Source of the DNA: Paenibacillus plantiphilus
Lineage (GTDB): Bacteria > Bacillota > Bacilli > Paenibacillales > Paenibacillaceae
Direction of reading: 5' to 3'
Length of the DNA: 64,000 nt
Assembly: GCF_927798095.1 (NCBI RefSeq)
Contig: NZ_CAKMMF010000003.1
Coordinates: 242,935 to 306,934, forward strand
Shown piece by piece: positions 26,001-34,445 of the stretch. A model generated the notes under the pieces. It ran no database searches. It saw only the letters and a list, made by a program, of their open reading frames with translations, and had not been told where the DNA came from. Both the position numbers and the translations under genes were made by a program. Within the stretch, counting starts at the first letter, position 1. Every line of letters starts with the position of its first letter.

Positions 26001-26704
26001 ACAATCCCGTTTGGCTCCAGCTGCCAGTTGGCGAATGCCTCTTCAACACTTCTGCGATATTCCGCGAAGCTAAGCTCATGATCACGATGCTTGTCGATCT
26101 GGTTCACGATCAGATACAGCGGCTTGCCCCACTCCTTCAATTGCTTGGCAAACGTGAAATTGATCTCTGACTGCACATGGTTGTAATCCATAACGTAGAA
26201 CACGACGTCCGCCATATGAAGCGCCGACTCTGTGGACATCCGATGCGCGTCATCCGTCGAATCGATGCCCGGCGTATCCAGCAGCACCGTATGGTCGCCC
26301 AGACGAGGAATAGGTGTCGACAACGTAACGGATTGTACATTCTCTCCGTCCTTGCAATAGCGATTGACATCGGCTATCGGTACTTCCAGCGTTTCCACTT
26401 TACCGCTGACGAGTTTTGTAATTCTTGCTTTTGATTCCCCGCTCATAATCGTTACGACGTTCGCGCTTGTTGGTATCGGACTTGACGGAAGCAGCTCCGT
26501 ACCGCACAGCCGATTAATCAGCGTCGACTTGCCCGCTGAGAAGTGGCCGCAGAACGCAACCGTCAATTGTCCGCCCGCCAGCTTGGACCGCAGCTCAAGA
26601 AGCCGCGCGGAATTGGGATCGTCTCCGGCGGCTTTCATTATAGGTGCAATCTCTTCAAGCGCGGTATCGAGCGGATGAGGGGCTGTTTCCATCGTATGGC
26701 TCAT
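23042..26704 (-). CDS. Double dynamin-like GTPase (DynA/YpbR type)
   Basis: A protein of 1220 aa with two dynamin-type GTPase modules in one chain, as in Bacillus DynA. Module 1 has P-loop GHFSAGKST (about 53-61), switch Thr in PTSAN, DTPGIDST and a NQID G4 motif. Module 2 has P-loop GAFSAGKSSL (about 645), PTTAAVN, DTPGADSV and a NAAD-like G4. Both are followed by helical stalk regions. These proteins tether and fuse membranes and respond to membrane damage. The middle (about residues 480-600) is a strongly Ala/Pro/Arg-rich, GC-rich stretch unlike the rest. It is the last gene of an nth / 88-aa ORF / dynamin operon; ATG follows GGGAG by 6 nt. Confidence 0.9.
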   Translation of the reverse strand: MSHTMETAPHPLDTALEEIAPIMKAAGDDPNSARLLELRSKLAGGQLTVAFCGHFSAGKSTLINRLCGTELLPSSPIPTSANVVTIMSGESKARITKLVSGKVETLEVPIADVNRYCKDGENVQSVTLSTPIPRLGDHTVLLDTPGIDSTDDAHRMSTESALHMADVVFYVMDYNHVQSEINFTFAKQLKEWGKPLYLIVNQIDKHRDHELSFAEYRRSVEEAFANWQLEPNGIVYLSLREPNHPQSEWGELERLLEELSVLRAPLALCSVDASTRHLVRAHGKAMEEASESEREALLDEAGGESGAEQVRAEIGALEGKLAEAGAEIDGLRTRLRLEMQSLLDNANITPAATRDLAHAFLESRKPGFKAGLLFAAAKTAAEQQRRLEAFREDMAAQVKAGIEWHLNDLLRKAADAIGWRDESLERKLEADIHWEIEPEYMVSHVKAGAVFGNEYTIVYCRELAADVKALFRKRAMSWIETLADRAAAAGAAAAAPLRARLGELASQAAALAKLASLAEREAAHLARLAALLPPAPPRPALPQPQAAGRGAEAPPGAAAEARGAEAAAAAAVSGAGIAHAPLAAAAAAAAPQSDNSALGPQREAAERLRRAAELLSPHPSLASAVAAMRDKGDRLRLSRFTIALFGAFSAGKSSLANALLGESVLPVSPNPTTAAVNRIVPPTRERPSGTATVLMKTREAMLDDLRYSLRLLGEDTDTMSDEAVLESIEKLTPAAVHAGGRPHYSFLKAAFKGWREHEPLLGQQLNVDGGQYRSYVAEESRSCFVSEIELYHYNALTAQGIVLVDTPGADSVNARHTGVAFNYIKNADAILFVTYYNHAFSQADRQFLLQLGRVKDQFELDKMFFIVNAADLASSEEERQGVLDHVERNLQQHGIRFPRMFPISSLQALDGKRIGDEAMLHESGLPAFESSFIGFARNDLGKLAVASAEQELERARRTIEGWLEAASGDAATREAERTRLVADADRARMIAEGVQPGNPQLEQELKELLFYVVQRVQFRFGDHYNFAFNPSSLQDDGRDLKKALWTSWLELQRLLQIELAQELEATSLRLDHTLNRLAAKRLGDTSEELANVLEGFRPSSYHPLDIATPEQGEPWHADTVESKWLWSRFKSPRHFFEGDGKIALRGALEAELAGPIQSWVTSIQEEWSSRYEQLWNQAVANSNANLLQEINAFTEGKLSSLSGDADVAELRHLSAALADI

Positions 26705-26746
26705 TACTCTCTCTCCCTACTCCAAACCGATATTTCACTTCCTAAA

Positions 26747-27013
26747 CTAGGCAGACTGATCGGAAGGCATGCAAATTTCGAAAACATCACCATGCTGCAA
26801 AATCATAATATTCCGTTCCTTCTCCTTCATGACAACAACCTCAGGCTTTAGGCGCATGCGCTCAATATATTGATCCGGCACATCTCCTGCACCGCTGACG
26901 GTAACGCCTTCGATAATGATTTCTTCATTCTCTTCTGGCGGAGCCTCCATCACCTGCTCATAAATATCGGAAAACAAAGCGAAATCCCTGGTGTATACGG
27001 AGATGCATTTCAT
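26747..27013 (-). CDS. Hypothetical protein, 88 aa, between nth and the dynamin-like gene
   Basis: Reads MKCISVYTRDFALFSDIYEQVMEAP...; mixed alpha/beta composition, acidic (EAPPEENEEIIIEG), no signal peptide, membrane segment or Cys pair. No family is recognised. It begins 7 bases after the nth stop codon and ends 42 bases before the dynamin-like gene, so it is probably co-transcribed with both. The start ATG has AAAGGATGA upstream. A cytoplasmic adaptor-like role is possible, but this is only a guess from size and position. Confidence 0.7.
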   Translation of the reverse strand: MKCISVYTRDFALFSDIYEQVMEAPPEENEEIIIEGVTVSGAGDVPDQYIERMRLKPEVVVMKEKERNIMILQHGDVFEICMPSDQSA

Positions 27014-27020
27014 GGTTGGA

Positions 27021-27716
27021 TCATCCTTTACTGTTTAGTTTTTTCTTTATTCCATTAGCCTGTCGGTTTGCGGCAGGTTTCATGCGCACCTTGCCCTCTC
27101 TGCACAGATCCAGCAGCGGACATAGGGGACATTGTGGATTTTGCGCTTTGCAATGATATCTCCCGAAGAAGATCAGCCGATGATGCGTATCCGTCCACTG
27201 GTCTCTGGGCACAAGCTTCATCAGCTTCTTCTCCACCTCAAGCACGCTGTCATCGCTTTTTGCCAGTCCAAGCCGTTTAGAGACACGTTCAACATGAGTA
27301 TCTACCGCAATTGCCGGTACGCCAAAAGCATTGGAAACGACGACATTAGCCGTCTTGCGCCCCACTCCCGGCAGCCTGGTCAGATCCTCGTGGCCTTGCG
27401 GAAGCTCGCCGCCATATTCATCGATGACCATACGGCACAGCTTCTGAATATTCGCTGCTTTGTTCCGAAACAATCCGATTCTGCGGATATCCTGTTCAAG
27501 CTCGCTTTGCGGAACCGCCAAATAATCCTCAGGCGAACGGTATTTCTGAAACAAATCGGCCGTCACTTTGTTGACTGTTTCATCCGTGCATTGGGCAGAC
27601 AGCAGCACTGCAATGGTCAGTTCAAACGGATTGCTATGGTTTAGCTCACAATGAGCGTCCGGGAACATCTCTCCGATAACTCGCAAAATATGCTTCGTCT
27701 TCTCTTTTGCGTTCAA
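27021..27716 (-). CDS. nth: Endonuclease III (DNA glycosylase/AP lyase)
   Basis: A protein of 231 aa. It has the helix-hairpin-helix LTRLPGVGRKTANVV with the catalytic Lys, the catalytic Asp in AIAVDTHVERVSKRL, and a C-terminal [4Fe-4S] motif C-X6-C-X2-C-X5-C (CKAQNPQCPLCPLLDLC). It removes oxidised pyrimidines in base-excision repair. The start appears to be TTG at 27716, with GGAG 8 nt upstream; an ATG four bases earlier is out of frame. In Bacillus nth follows dnaD; here it heads a different operon with an unknown 88-aa ORF and the dynamin-like gene. Confidence 0.96.
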   Translation of the reverse strand: MNAKEKTKHILRVIGEMFPDAHCELNHSNPFELTIAVLLSAQCTDETVNKVTADLFQKYRSPEDYLAVPQSELEQDIRRIGLFRNKAANIQKLCRMVIDEYGGELPQGHEDLTRLPGVGRKTANVVVSNAFGVPAIAVDTHVERVSKRLGLAKSDDSVLEVEKKLMKLVPRDQWTDTHHRLIFFGRYHCKAQNPQCPLCPLLDLCREGKVRMKPAANRQANGIKKKLNSKG

Positions 27717-27785
27717 CCATCTCTCTCCCCTATTTGGGCTATCGATTCAAAGTGTAGCGAAAAATGTCACAATGCGCAACAGTAA

Positions 27786-27821
27786 AAGGGCTGTTCCGGC
27801 CAAATAACCGGAACAACCCTT
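27786..27821 (-). terminator. Terminator after the SLH-protein gene
   Basis: AAGGGCTGTTCCGG (27786-27799) and CCGGAACAACCCTT (27808-27821) form a 14-bp stem with one wobble; on the minus strand it is followed by TTTTACTGTT. It separates the envelope operon from nth. Confidence 0.85.
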
Positions 27822-27839
27822 CAAAAATTCGCGAAATCG

Positions 27840-30551
27840 CTATTTTACAACCTCCAGAAGCACACCTTTATACACATACAGCGTAATATTGTCTCCGTCT
27901 TTCATTTGCGCCAGATTGCCCTGAGCGCCACTATTCGTAACTCTCGTATCGGCTGTTACTTTGAATTGATAGTTCGTATCCGACACATTGGCACGTCTGA
28001 CAGAAAGCGTATTGCTGGATGCTTCATATTTCCAGAACTTCTTCGCAAGCCCGCTAATAACGGTAATAACGACCCGATCCTTGGCATCCTTGCGAACCTC
28101 GACACGATCGCCAGCCTTCAGACCAGCAGCAGATGCGCTTGTCGCCCCATCCTTAATAACGGAATAATCAGTACCAAGCGTGATTACGGATGAAGAGCCC
28201 TTATAGTCCAGCACAGTGATTTTGTCAGCAGCGACAGAAGTCAGGGAGCCTACAGTAACTGCAACGCTCTTGAGTGATTTCAGCGTCTTCCCGGCATAGG
28301 TCGCATTGACAATTTGTCCAACAGACAAATTGCTCAGAACGATCTTCTCCCCACGCTCATTGAGCAGCTCCGAAGCGCCGACCAGCAGCTCAGTCGTCAC
28401 TTGATCCGCGCCTTTCACCTTCACCTTCTTCGCCGCCGTATCGATGGCAACCAGCTCATACTGCCAGTTTGTATGCACTTGAATGCCTGATGCTTTATCC
28501 TGATTCGCATTCAACAGCGCCGTAACCGTATCTCCAACCTTAACGTCTGCAATGACTGCACTTGATTTGCCTGCAATCTCAACACTAGCATAGGTTTCCA
28601 GTCCAAGCGTTACTGGCAGTCCATTGACAGACAATGTGATCGTATTGCTAGTCGTGCTGGTCGATGAGACTGTCCCTGTATAATTGTATACGAATTGCAG
28701 CAGCACCGCTTTATCATCCGTATAGCCCAGTGTCAGCTTGCGGTTCTTCGTCAGCATGGAACCTACGCTCTCCAGCGACATCGGCACGCCGTTGAATTCA
28801 ATTTTCGTCTTGTCGCTCAAATAGACCGGAATGAGCTTATTAAGATTGCTCTTCACGACTAGCGCTTTAATATCCGCGTCATAGCTGACTACAACTGCTC
28901 CCGTAATCATCTCAACCTTGCGGCTGAGCACCTTGATCGCTGTAACCTGATCACGCTCATTAAGCGACAGTTCAAGCTGGTCGCCCTTCACGAGATCATT
29001 GATCGTCGCACCATTGAGTCCTGTTATTGTAACCTCTGCATGATCAGCTATGAATTTGGCCTCCAAAGCTTCCTGCGCTGTACCCTGACCCTTCACGAAT
29101 TGAATCGTCTTGCTGTCCGAGCTTGCGGAATAGAAGTGGCCCTGCACTGTCATTGCAGAAGTTTGCTGAATCGTGATTCGAGTAACAACACTGTCTTTGA
29201 TCTCGTAAGAAATCAAATCGCCTTGGCGAACCTGTGTGACGCCGCCCTGCAGAATTGAACCCTGCCAGATGACATCCGCTCCCGCAGCGATATTTAGCGC
29301 CTCCGTCCGATTGTATACGGAGTCTATGACCGTAATTACCGGAGGATTGGCTTGCACCGCTTGCACCTTGCCGCTGCCGGATTTGTTCACTGGGGCTGAT
29401 TGGATCGTTATCGAAGTCGCCAAAGGCTTGGCGCGATACTTAGCGCGGGTAATCTCGATTTTGCTGTCCTTGGTTAGCGCAGAAACCGCTAATTTAGCGC
29501 CTGAAGCATCTTTGACGATTAGCGATTGGTCATAGGAAACCTCAACCGGCTTGTTGTCCACCCACACGTACATGATGCTCTCACTAGGGAGCAGCCGATC
29601 AAATGTCGCAGAGAATTTCTCGACCTGCTGATCGTTATCCAACTGCTCCACATAAAGCGCATTCCCTTGGCTCGCGATAATCATCACACGGGTATGAGGA
29701 CTTAGCTCAGCAACCGTGACCGCTTTCTCAGAATCATGACGATAGATTCGGGTATTAGCTCCGAGAGTAAAGGTTGAATCTCCGTTGCCCTTGTACAAGC
29801 TTATTGAACTATCGCTAAGTGCGGATATAATTCCTTCTTCCTGACCGATATAATCCACTTCCAATTGACTCTCGGCACGGCTGAACATAGTGGCCAGCGC
29901 AGCTCTTGTTATCGAGCCCTTCGGGTCGAATTTATCAGCGGTAATCCCTTTCACAAGCTGAAGCTGGATCGCGGCATTGACATACCCTTTATATGCTGCG
30001 CTCACTTGATTGCCATCATTGAATGCAATTGGCGCGGAGGCGAGCGAATCCGCGACGCTCTTCTGTCCGATTGCCCGAATCATCAGCTTCGTAATCCACT
30101 CTCTGGAAGCTTTGCGGGAGCCCCAATCATTTTTCGGGTCAGCCTCGGCAAGCTTGTACTCCTCGGCCTCATCAAGAAGGCCATTCTGGAAAGCAAAAGC
30201 GATATACGGCTTGAAAAAATTGCCGACTTTAAAATCCTTGTTCCCTACAAATACGCCGTCACTATCCACCTGGCTTTTCTTGCCCATGAAGCGGATCGCC
30301 ATGACAACCGCTTCTTGCTGAGTTACATTGTCTCCAGGCTTGAAAGTGCCATTCGTCCCGCCTTCGACAACGCCCTGAAGCGCCAGCTTCGTAATATGCT
30401 TGTCCGCCCAGTGCGTAACCGGTACATCCGAGAACTTGCCGGTCGCTGCTGCCGATGCCGGGCTGCTGGCAGTAAAGAGGAACACACTAGATAATAAAGA
30501 GACTACTATCATGATTGAGACCAACTTGAACCATTTCTTTTGCTGCGGCAT
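27840..30551 (-). CDS. S-layer homology (SLH) domain surface protein
   Basis: A protein of 903 aa. It has a signal peptide ending about ASAAA (residues 1-36), then three SLH modules: one beginning GKFSDVPVTHWADKHITKLALQGVVEGG, a second around FFKPYIAFAFQNGLLDE, and a third around YVNAAIQLQLVKGITADKFDPKGSITRAALATMFSRA (to about residue 230). SLH modules bind pyruvylated secondary wall polymer. The remaining about 670 residues are rich in Val, Thr, Ser and Lys with repeated beta-strand patterns (for example VKVGDTVTAL, LKAGDRVEV, VKGDQLEL), suggesting a row of similar small beta domains; no catalytic motif is visible. It is last in an operon after the GerM lipoprotein and the amidase. Confidence 0.88.
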   Translation of the reverse strand: MPQQKKWFKLVSIMIVVSLLSSVFLFTASSPASAAATGKFSDVPVTHWADKHITKLALQGVVEGGTNGTFKPGDNVTQQEAVVMAIRFMGKKSQVDSDGVFVGNKDFKVGNFFKPYIAFAFQNGLLDEAEEYKLAEADPKNDWGSRKASREWITKLMIRAIGQKSVADSLASAPIAFNDGNQVSAAYKGYVNAAIQLQLVKGITADKFDPKGSITRAALATMFSRAESQLEVDYIGQEEGIISALSDSSISLYKGNGDSTFTLGANTRIYRHDSEKAVTVAELSPHTRVMIIASQGNALYVEQLDNDQQVEKFSATFDRLLPSESIMYVWVDNKPVEVSYDQSLIVKDASGAKLAVSALTKDSKIEITRAKYRAKPLATSITIQSAPVNKSGSGKVQAVQANPPVITVIDSVYNRTEALNIAAGADVIWQGSILQGGVTQVRQGDLISYEIKDSVVTRITIQQTSAMTVQGHFYSASSDSKTIQFVKGQGTAQEALEAKFIADHAEVTITGLNGATINDLVKGDQLELSLNERDQVTAIKVLSRKVEMITGAVVVSYDADIKALVVKSNLNKLIPVYLSDKTKIEFNGVPMSLESVGSMLTKNRKLTLGYTDDKAVLLQFVYNYTGTVSSTSTTSNTITLSVNGLPVTLGLETYASVEIAGKSSAVIADVKVGDTVTALLNANQDKASGIQVHTNWQYELVAIDTAAKKVKVKGADQVTTELLVGASELLNERGEKIVLSNLSVGQIVNATYAGKTLKSLKSVAVTVGSLTSVAADKITVLDYKGSSSVITLGTDYSVIKDGATSASAAGLKAGDRVEVRKDAKDRVVITVISGLAKKFWKYEASSNTLSVRRANVSDTNYQFKVTADTRVTNSGAQGNLAQMKDGDNITLYVYKGVLLEVVK

Positions 30552-30569
30552 GAATACGGCTCCTCCTTA

Positions 30570-31196
30570 TTATTTCTTGTATGGGTGCTCTAGCGTGTCG
30601 TGCCCCATCAAGCTTTCCGTTTGCTTCCCGTCTACCAGAATATCGAGGGATTGGAATCCATCAAATTGGAACATCGTTTTCTGGATGGCTTCAAGCGCCA
30701 GCACCTCGCCAGGCGCCCCAAGACGAGCCTCATCCGGCACATGCACATCCAGTACAACAGCTCCGCCATCTTCTACTTTCGCGCTCAACAGCTCAATATC
30801 CTTCCAGAGCGATACTTCGCCATTGCTTCCATCCTTCTTGAGCGCCAGGAAGGCAGCCTCTGCTTTTTTGCTGTCATTCTCGTATTGAATATGTGCCGTT
30901 TGCTCGCCCAGCTCCATAAGCTCATCATCCGGATAATAGATTTTAATCGTTTCCTTCGTCATTTCAGGTTCCTTGGGATCATCATTTGTGCTGGGTTGCT
31001 CCTCTGTCGCATTCGGATCTTCTGACGTGTTCGGAGTATCATTTGTCGCATTCGGATTCTCTTCTGTCGTACCCGTTCCAGCAGCTCCTACTCCGTTCTT
31101 ATTCCCATCCTTGGTTGCTCCGCAGGCTGAGATCATAACGACGACAACAATCATTACGCTGACTAGCAGGTAACGTTTAATCAATGAATAGTTCAT
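30570..31196 (-). CDS. GerM-domain lipoprotein
   Basis: A protein of 208 aa. It has a lipoprotein signal with lipobox ISAC (about residue 25), a 60-residue Asn/Thr/Glu/Pro linker, then a GerMN-type domain (about 85-205): IKIYYPDDELMELGEQTAHI, VSLWKDIELLSAKVEDGGAVVLDV, LALEAIQKTMFQF and SLDILVDGKQ. GerM proteins act in sporulation and germination, and the domain is also common in envelope proteins of unknown role. The ATG at 31196 has AGGAGG 8 nt upstream (an in-frame GTG at 31202 is too close). It lies between the amidase and SLH genes. Confidence 0.85.
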   Translation of the reverse strand: MNYSLIKRYLLVSVMIVVVVMISACGATKDGNKNGVGAAGTGTTEENPNATNDTPNTSEDPNATEEQPSTNDDPKEPEMTKETIKIYYPDDELMELGEQTAHIQYENDSKKAEAAFLALKKDGSNGEVSLWKDIELLSAKVEDGGAVVLDVHVPDEARLGAPGEVLALEAIQKTMFQFDGFQSLDILVDGKQTESLMGHDTLEHPYKK

Positions 31197-31277
31197 AGAC
31201 ACACCCTCCTACAAGCTTCTACTACTCTATGTAATAAACTTTAGCACTGCCGAAAAAACAGCAGGACAGCTATTACT

Positions 31278-32792
31278 CTATTGTAGCTTCAAATATTCTT
31301 TAATCCCAGCAACAATTTCAGCAGCTATGCGATTCTGTGTCGCTTCCTTGAAGAGAACCGGCTCGTCCTTCTTGCTGGACAGATAGCCTGCTTCAAGGAG
31401 AACCGCTGGCATCGTCGTATACTTAATCACTTTGAATGAAGCTTGCCGAACCTTGCGATCTACAAGACCTGTTCCAGCAACAAGATGCTTGTGCATAATA
31501 TTGGCAAGCGTCTTGCTGTTTTCCCGATTATAGTACGTTTCCGTTCCGTTGATCTCCGGCTTGTAGCTGTTGGCGTGAATCGAAATGAACAGGTCAGCCT
31601 TCAAGTCATTTGCGAATTTAACACGATCATCAAGAGGAATGAAGGTATCATCCGTTCTTGTCATGTGGACTTTAATCTTCGATTCTTTCAATAGGAGAGC
31701 CTGTACCTTGAGCGCAATCGTCAGGTTGAAATCCTTTTCCTTGCGCTTCGCAATACTAATTGCACCAGGATCGTGATCTCCGTGGCCCGCATCGATGACT
31801 ACTTTATAGACACCCTTCTCTACAGGCGCAGGCGGGATTGTAGTATCCGGCTTCTGCACAGGTGGTGTTGCTGGCCCCGTCGGGTCAAGAACATCGATTC
31901 GAATTGCATTCTCCTCCTCCACGACATTAAACGCGGTAGGAGCATTCAAATCAAACACAACACGAATGGTATTCGTTTCTTGCGAATAGAGCGAATAACG
32001 AACCTTATACAATGAGAGATGCGTGTCCATCACAATCTCGCCTAGCTTGGACCCACTGGTAGAAGGCAGAAAGCCCGGCGAAAAATTCGGATCGAATTTC
32101 ATATTGGGCACATCCACAACAATTCGCTCCGGATTGTGAAGAACCTCCGTCTTCACGATACCAGCCTGTCCTGTATAGGCCAAACGAACACTGCTAAGTC
32201 CATCATAGCTGATTGAGGATAATGTTGCTGTGTCCGCAGTTGGAATCTCACCGCCATCAGGATTAACAGCGCCTCCATCCCCGTCCGTGCCAGGCGTACT
32301 GCCATCAGTTGACCCATCGCCATTGCCTTGATCCGGATCAACCTCCGTGACAGGAGGTAAAACTATCGATTGCTTCTGATTAAGATAGACGGATTTGGTT
32401 AGCTTGTCCCAGCTAACTTCAAGTCCGAATTGTTCGCTTACGAAGCGAAGCGGCACTAATGTTGTGTCAGCAGAATTAATTGCCGGCGCGTCGAGCGATA
32501 CTTCAGCCCCGTTCACAATCGCTTTTTTGCTGCCGATTGTCAGCCTCATACTCGTCTCACCGTTAAAAATGGTAACATGCGGCGATTGCCAGCTTACATC
32601 GAAACCAAGCCCTTCCGTCACCGTGCGGATCGGTACAAAGGTGGACTGCCCGACCAGCTTGGGTTCTGCTTTGGTCAGCAGCTGCTCCCCATTCAGATAA
32701 AGCTTAGGCGTTGCAGAGGCAGCTCCGACTACAATTGGAACCATAGAGACAAGGAACGTCAACAGCAATACAGCGGTTACAAACTTCTTCAT
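31278..32792 (-). CDS. N-acetylmuramoyl-L-alanine amidase with copper-amine-oxidase-like and AMIN domains
   Basis: A protein of 504 aa. In order: signal peptide (1-25); a Cu_amine_oxidN1-type domain (about 30-140; LYLNGEQLL, FVPIRTVTEGLGFDVSW, VPLRFVSEQFGLEVSW); a Gly/Asp-rich linker; an AMIN domain (about 200-300; VRLAYTGQAGIVKTEVLHNPERIVVDVPN) that targets peptidoglycan or wall polymer; and a C-terminal Amidase_3 domain (about 330-504). The zinc-ligand and catalytic motifs are DAGHGDHDPG, KEKDFNL, LFISIHANS and LLEAGYLSS. It cleaves the MurNAc to L-Ala bond in peptidoglycan. GAGGTGAAAG precedes the ATG. The domain combination is common in Paenibacillus. Confidence 0.93.
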   Translation of the reverse strand: MKKFVTAVLLLTFLVSMVPIVVGAASATPKLYLNGEQLLTKAEPKLVGQSTFVPIRTVTEGLGFDVSWQSPHVTIFNGETSMRLTIGSKKAIVNGAEVSLDAPAINSADTTLVPLRFVSEQFGLEVSWDKLTKSVYLNQKQSIVLPPVTEVDPDQGNGDGSTDGSTPGTDGDGGAVNPDGGEIPTADTATLSSISYDGLSSVRLAYTGQAGIVKTEVLHNPERIVVDVPNMKFDPNFSPGFLPSTSGSKLGEIVMDTHLSLYKVRYSLYSQETNTIRVVFDLNAPTAFNVVEEENAIRIDVLDPTGPATPPVQKPDTTIPPAPVEKGVYKVVIDAGHGDHDPGAISIAKRKEKDFNLTIALKVQALLLKESKIKVHMTRTDDTFIPLDDRVKFANDLKADLFISIHANSYKPEINGTETYYNRENSKTLANIMHKHLVAGTGLVDRKVRQASFKVIKYTTMPAVLLEAGYLSSKKDEPVLFKEATQNRIAAEIVAGIKEYLKLQ

Positions 32793-33149
32793 CTTTCACC
32801 TCGATGACTGATTTTTCGCCTTCCAACAGACCAAATAAGCCGATGCTCTCAGACGAATAATTAGACGCAAACAATCAGAAAAAGTTGCGAATACAGGAAT
32901 ATTGTAACTCCTGTGTAATAGAGCTAAAAAAAGTAACCTTGAGTACATCTCCCCCTCGGTTAATACGCTGCTGAAAAGTCCATACGATTTCGCCCTCCGC
33001 ATGCTGCTCCAACCGTTGCTTTCACCTCGATTGCCGCCGCAAAAATACAGATACCATGGCCGTAATGGACCATTTCAAGCCCCTTACCTGCAAATCACAT
33101 CAAAATAATTTTTATGGAGAAAGCATATTCCCAAAACTCTGCCTGTAAA

Positions 33150-33620
33150 AAAAGTGCCTTACGGCCATAGCTTTCGGGCATCTGCGACGACTTTTCATCT
33201 GTAAGAGGGTTTTTCAGGCTTCCAGCGAGCCTCGCTCCACTTTTCCTCGCTGTAACGCAGTTTTTCCGCCTTACGGCCATAGCTTTCGGGCATCCTGCGG
33301 CGACTTTTCATCTGTAAGAGGGTTTTTCAGGCTTCCAGCGAGCCTCGCTCCACTTTTCCTCGCTGTAAAGCGGTTTTTCCGCCTTACGGCCATAGCTTTC
33401 GGGCATTCTACGGCGACTTTTCATCTGTAAGAGGGTTTTTCAGGCTTCCAGCGAGCCTCGCTCCACTTTTCCTCGCTGTAACGCAGTTTTTCCGCCTTAC
33501 GGCCATAGCTTTCGGGCATTCTGCGACGACTTTTCATCTGTAAGAGGGTTTTTCAGGCTTCCAGCGAGCCTCGCTCCACTTTTCCTCGCTGTAAAGCGGT
33601 TTTTCCGCCTTACGGCCATC
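33150..33620. repeat. 113-bp tandem repeat array (array 2), inverted relative to array 1
   Basis: Four units; GCCTTACGGC begins at 33156, 33268, 33381, 33494 and again at the edge at 33607 (period 112-113 bp). Read on the minus strand the unit contains GGCGGAAAAACTGCGTTAC, GGAGCGAGG and TGAAAAACCCTCTTACAG, clearly related to array 1. The inner stem is CAGCGAG...CTCGCTG rather than TTACAGC...GCTGTAA. The surrounding non-coding stretches (32793-33149 and 33621-33731) show no gene; an ACAGGA...TCCTGT inverted repeat is at about 32893-32912. Confidence 0.95.
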
Positions 33621-33731
33621 ACCTGATTAACTTTTTCAGCAGACTGAAAACCAAAAGTTTACCAGCCCACTCACTTGCTGCTGTTGATGACATCCTCGTG
33701 TCATGCAATTTCCCGTCCGCCAAAACAACAA

Positions 33732-33772
33732 AGGCTGCCCCTTAAAGTAGTATTCTACTTTGGGGACAGCCT
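33732..33772 (-). terminator. Terminator after leuD
   Basis: AGGCTGCCCC TTAAAGTAG pairs with CTACTTT GGGGACAGCCT around a TATT loop, with one bulge. On the minus strand it is followed by TTTGTTGTTTT, about 40 nt past the leuD stop. Confidence 0.85.
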
Positions 33773-33814
33773 AGTATGCTCACGCAAAGGAAAGCAATGT
33801 TGTTAGGACGAATG

Positions 33815-34408
33815 CTAGAATGCGACGCGTGCAGCCTCATAAGCGGAAATCTTATCTTCGTGCTGCAGCGTAAGTCCGATATCATCAAGACCTTGCAGCA
33901 GGAATTGGCGGCGATGCTCGTCGAGATCAAAGTTAATCTCCAGACCAGCGTTGTCAACAATCTTATTGTTCTCCAGATCAACCGTCAATTGATAGCCTTC
34001 CGTTGCAGCCGTACGCTGGAACAGGTCTTCAACCTGCTCTTCGCTCAGGCGGATCGGCAGAATACCGTTCTTGAAGCAGTTGTTGTAGAAAATATCAGCA
34101 AACGATGGCGCGATTACAACCTTAAAGCCATAATCAAGAATCGCCCAAGGGGCATGCTCACGGGATGATCCACAGCCGAAGTTAGCGCGCGAAATAAGAA
34201 CGGATGATCCTTGGTAGCGCGGTTGGTTCAAGCTGAAATCAGCGATTGTGTTGCCCTTCTCGTCCCAGCGCCATTCAAAGAACAGGAACTGGCCAAAGCC
34301 GCTCCGCTCGATGCGCTTCAGAAATTGCTTTGGAATAATAGCGTCGGTATCCACATTAACACGGTCAACCGGGGCAACAAGGCCCGTTAACTTTTTGAAT
34401 GCTTCCAT
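33815..34408 (-). CDS. leuD: 3-isopropylmalate dehydratase small subunit
   Basis: A protein of 197 aa, the usual LeuD length. It opens with [28 protein letters not shown] and contains the swivel-domain motif [43 protein letters not shown]. With LeuC it isomerises 2-isopropylmalate to 3-isopropylmalate in leucine synthesis. It follows leuC by 37 bases on the same strand. No leuA, leuB or ilv genes are next to it, so the leucine pathway genes are split. Confidence 0.96.
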   Translation of the reverse strand: MEAFKKLTGLVAPVDRVNVDTDAIIPKQFLKRIERSGFGQFLFFEWRWDEKGNTIADFSLNQPRYQGSSVLISRANFGCGSSREHAPWAILDYGFKVVIAPSFADIFYNNCFKNGILPIRLSEEQVEDLFQRTAATEGYQLTVDLENNKIVDNAGLEINFDLDEHRRQFLLQGLDDIGLTLQHEDKISAYEAARVAF

Positions 34409-34445
34409 ACGAATTGCAGCTCCTCTCGAAATAACGCCAAACTTA

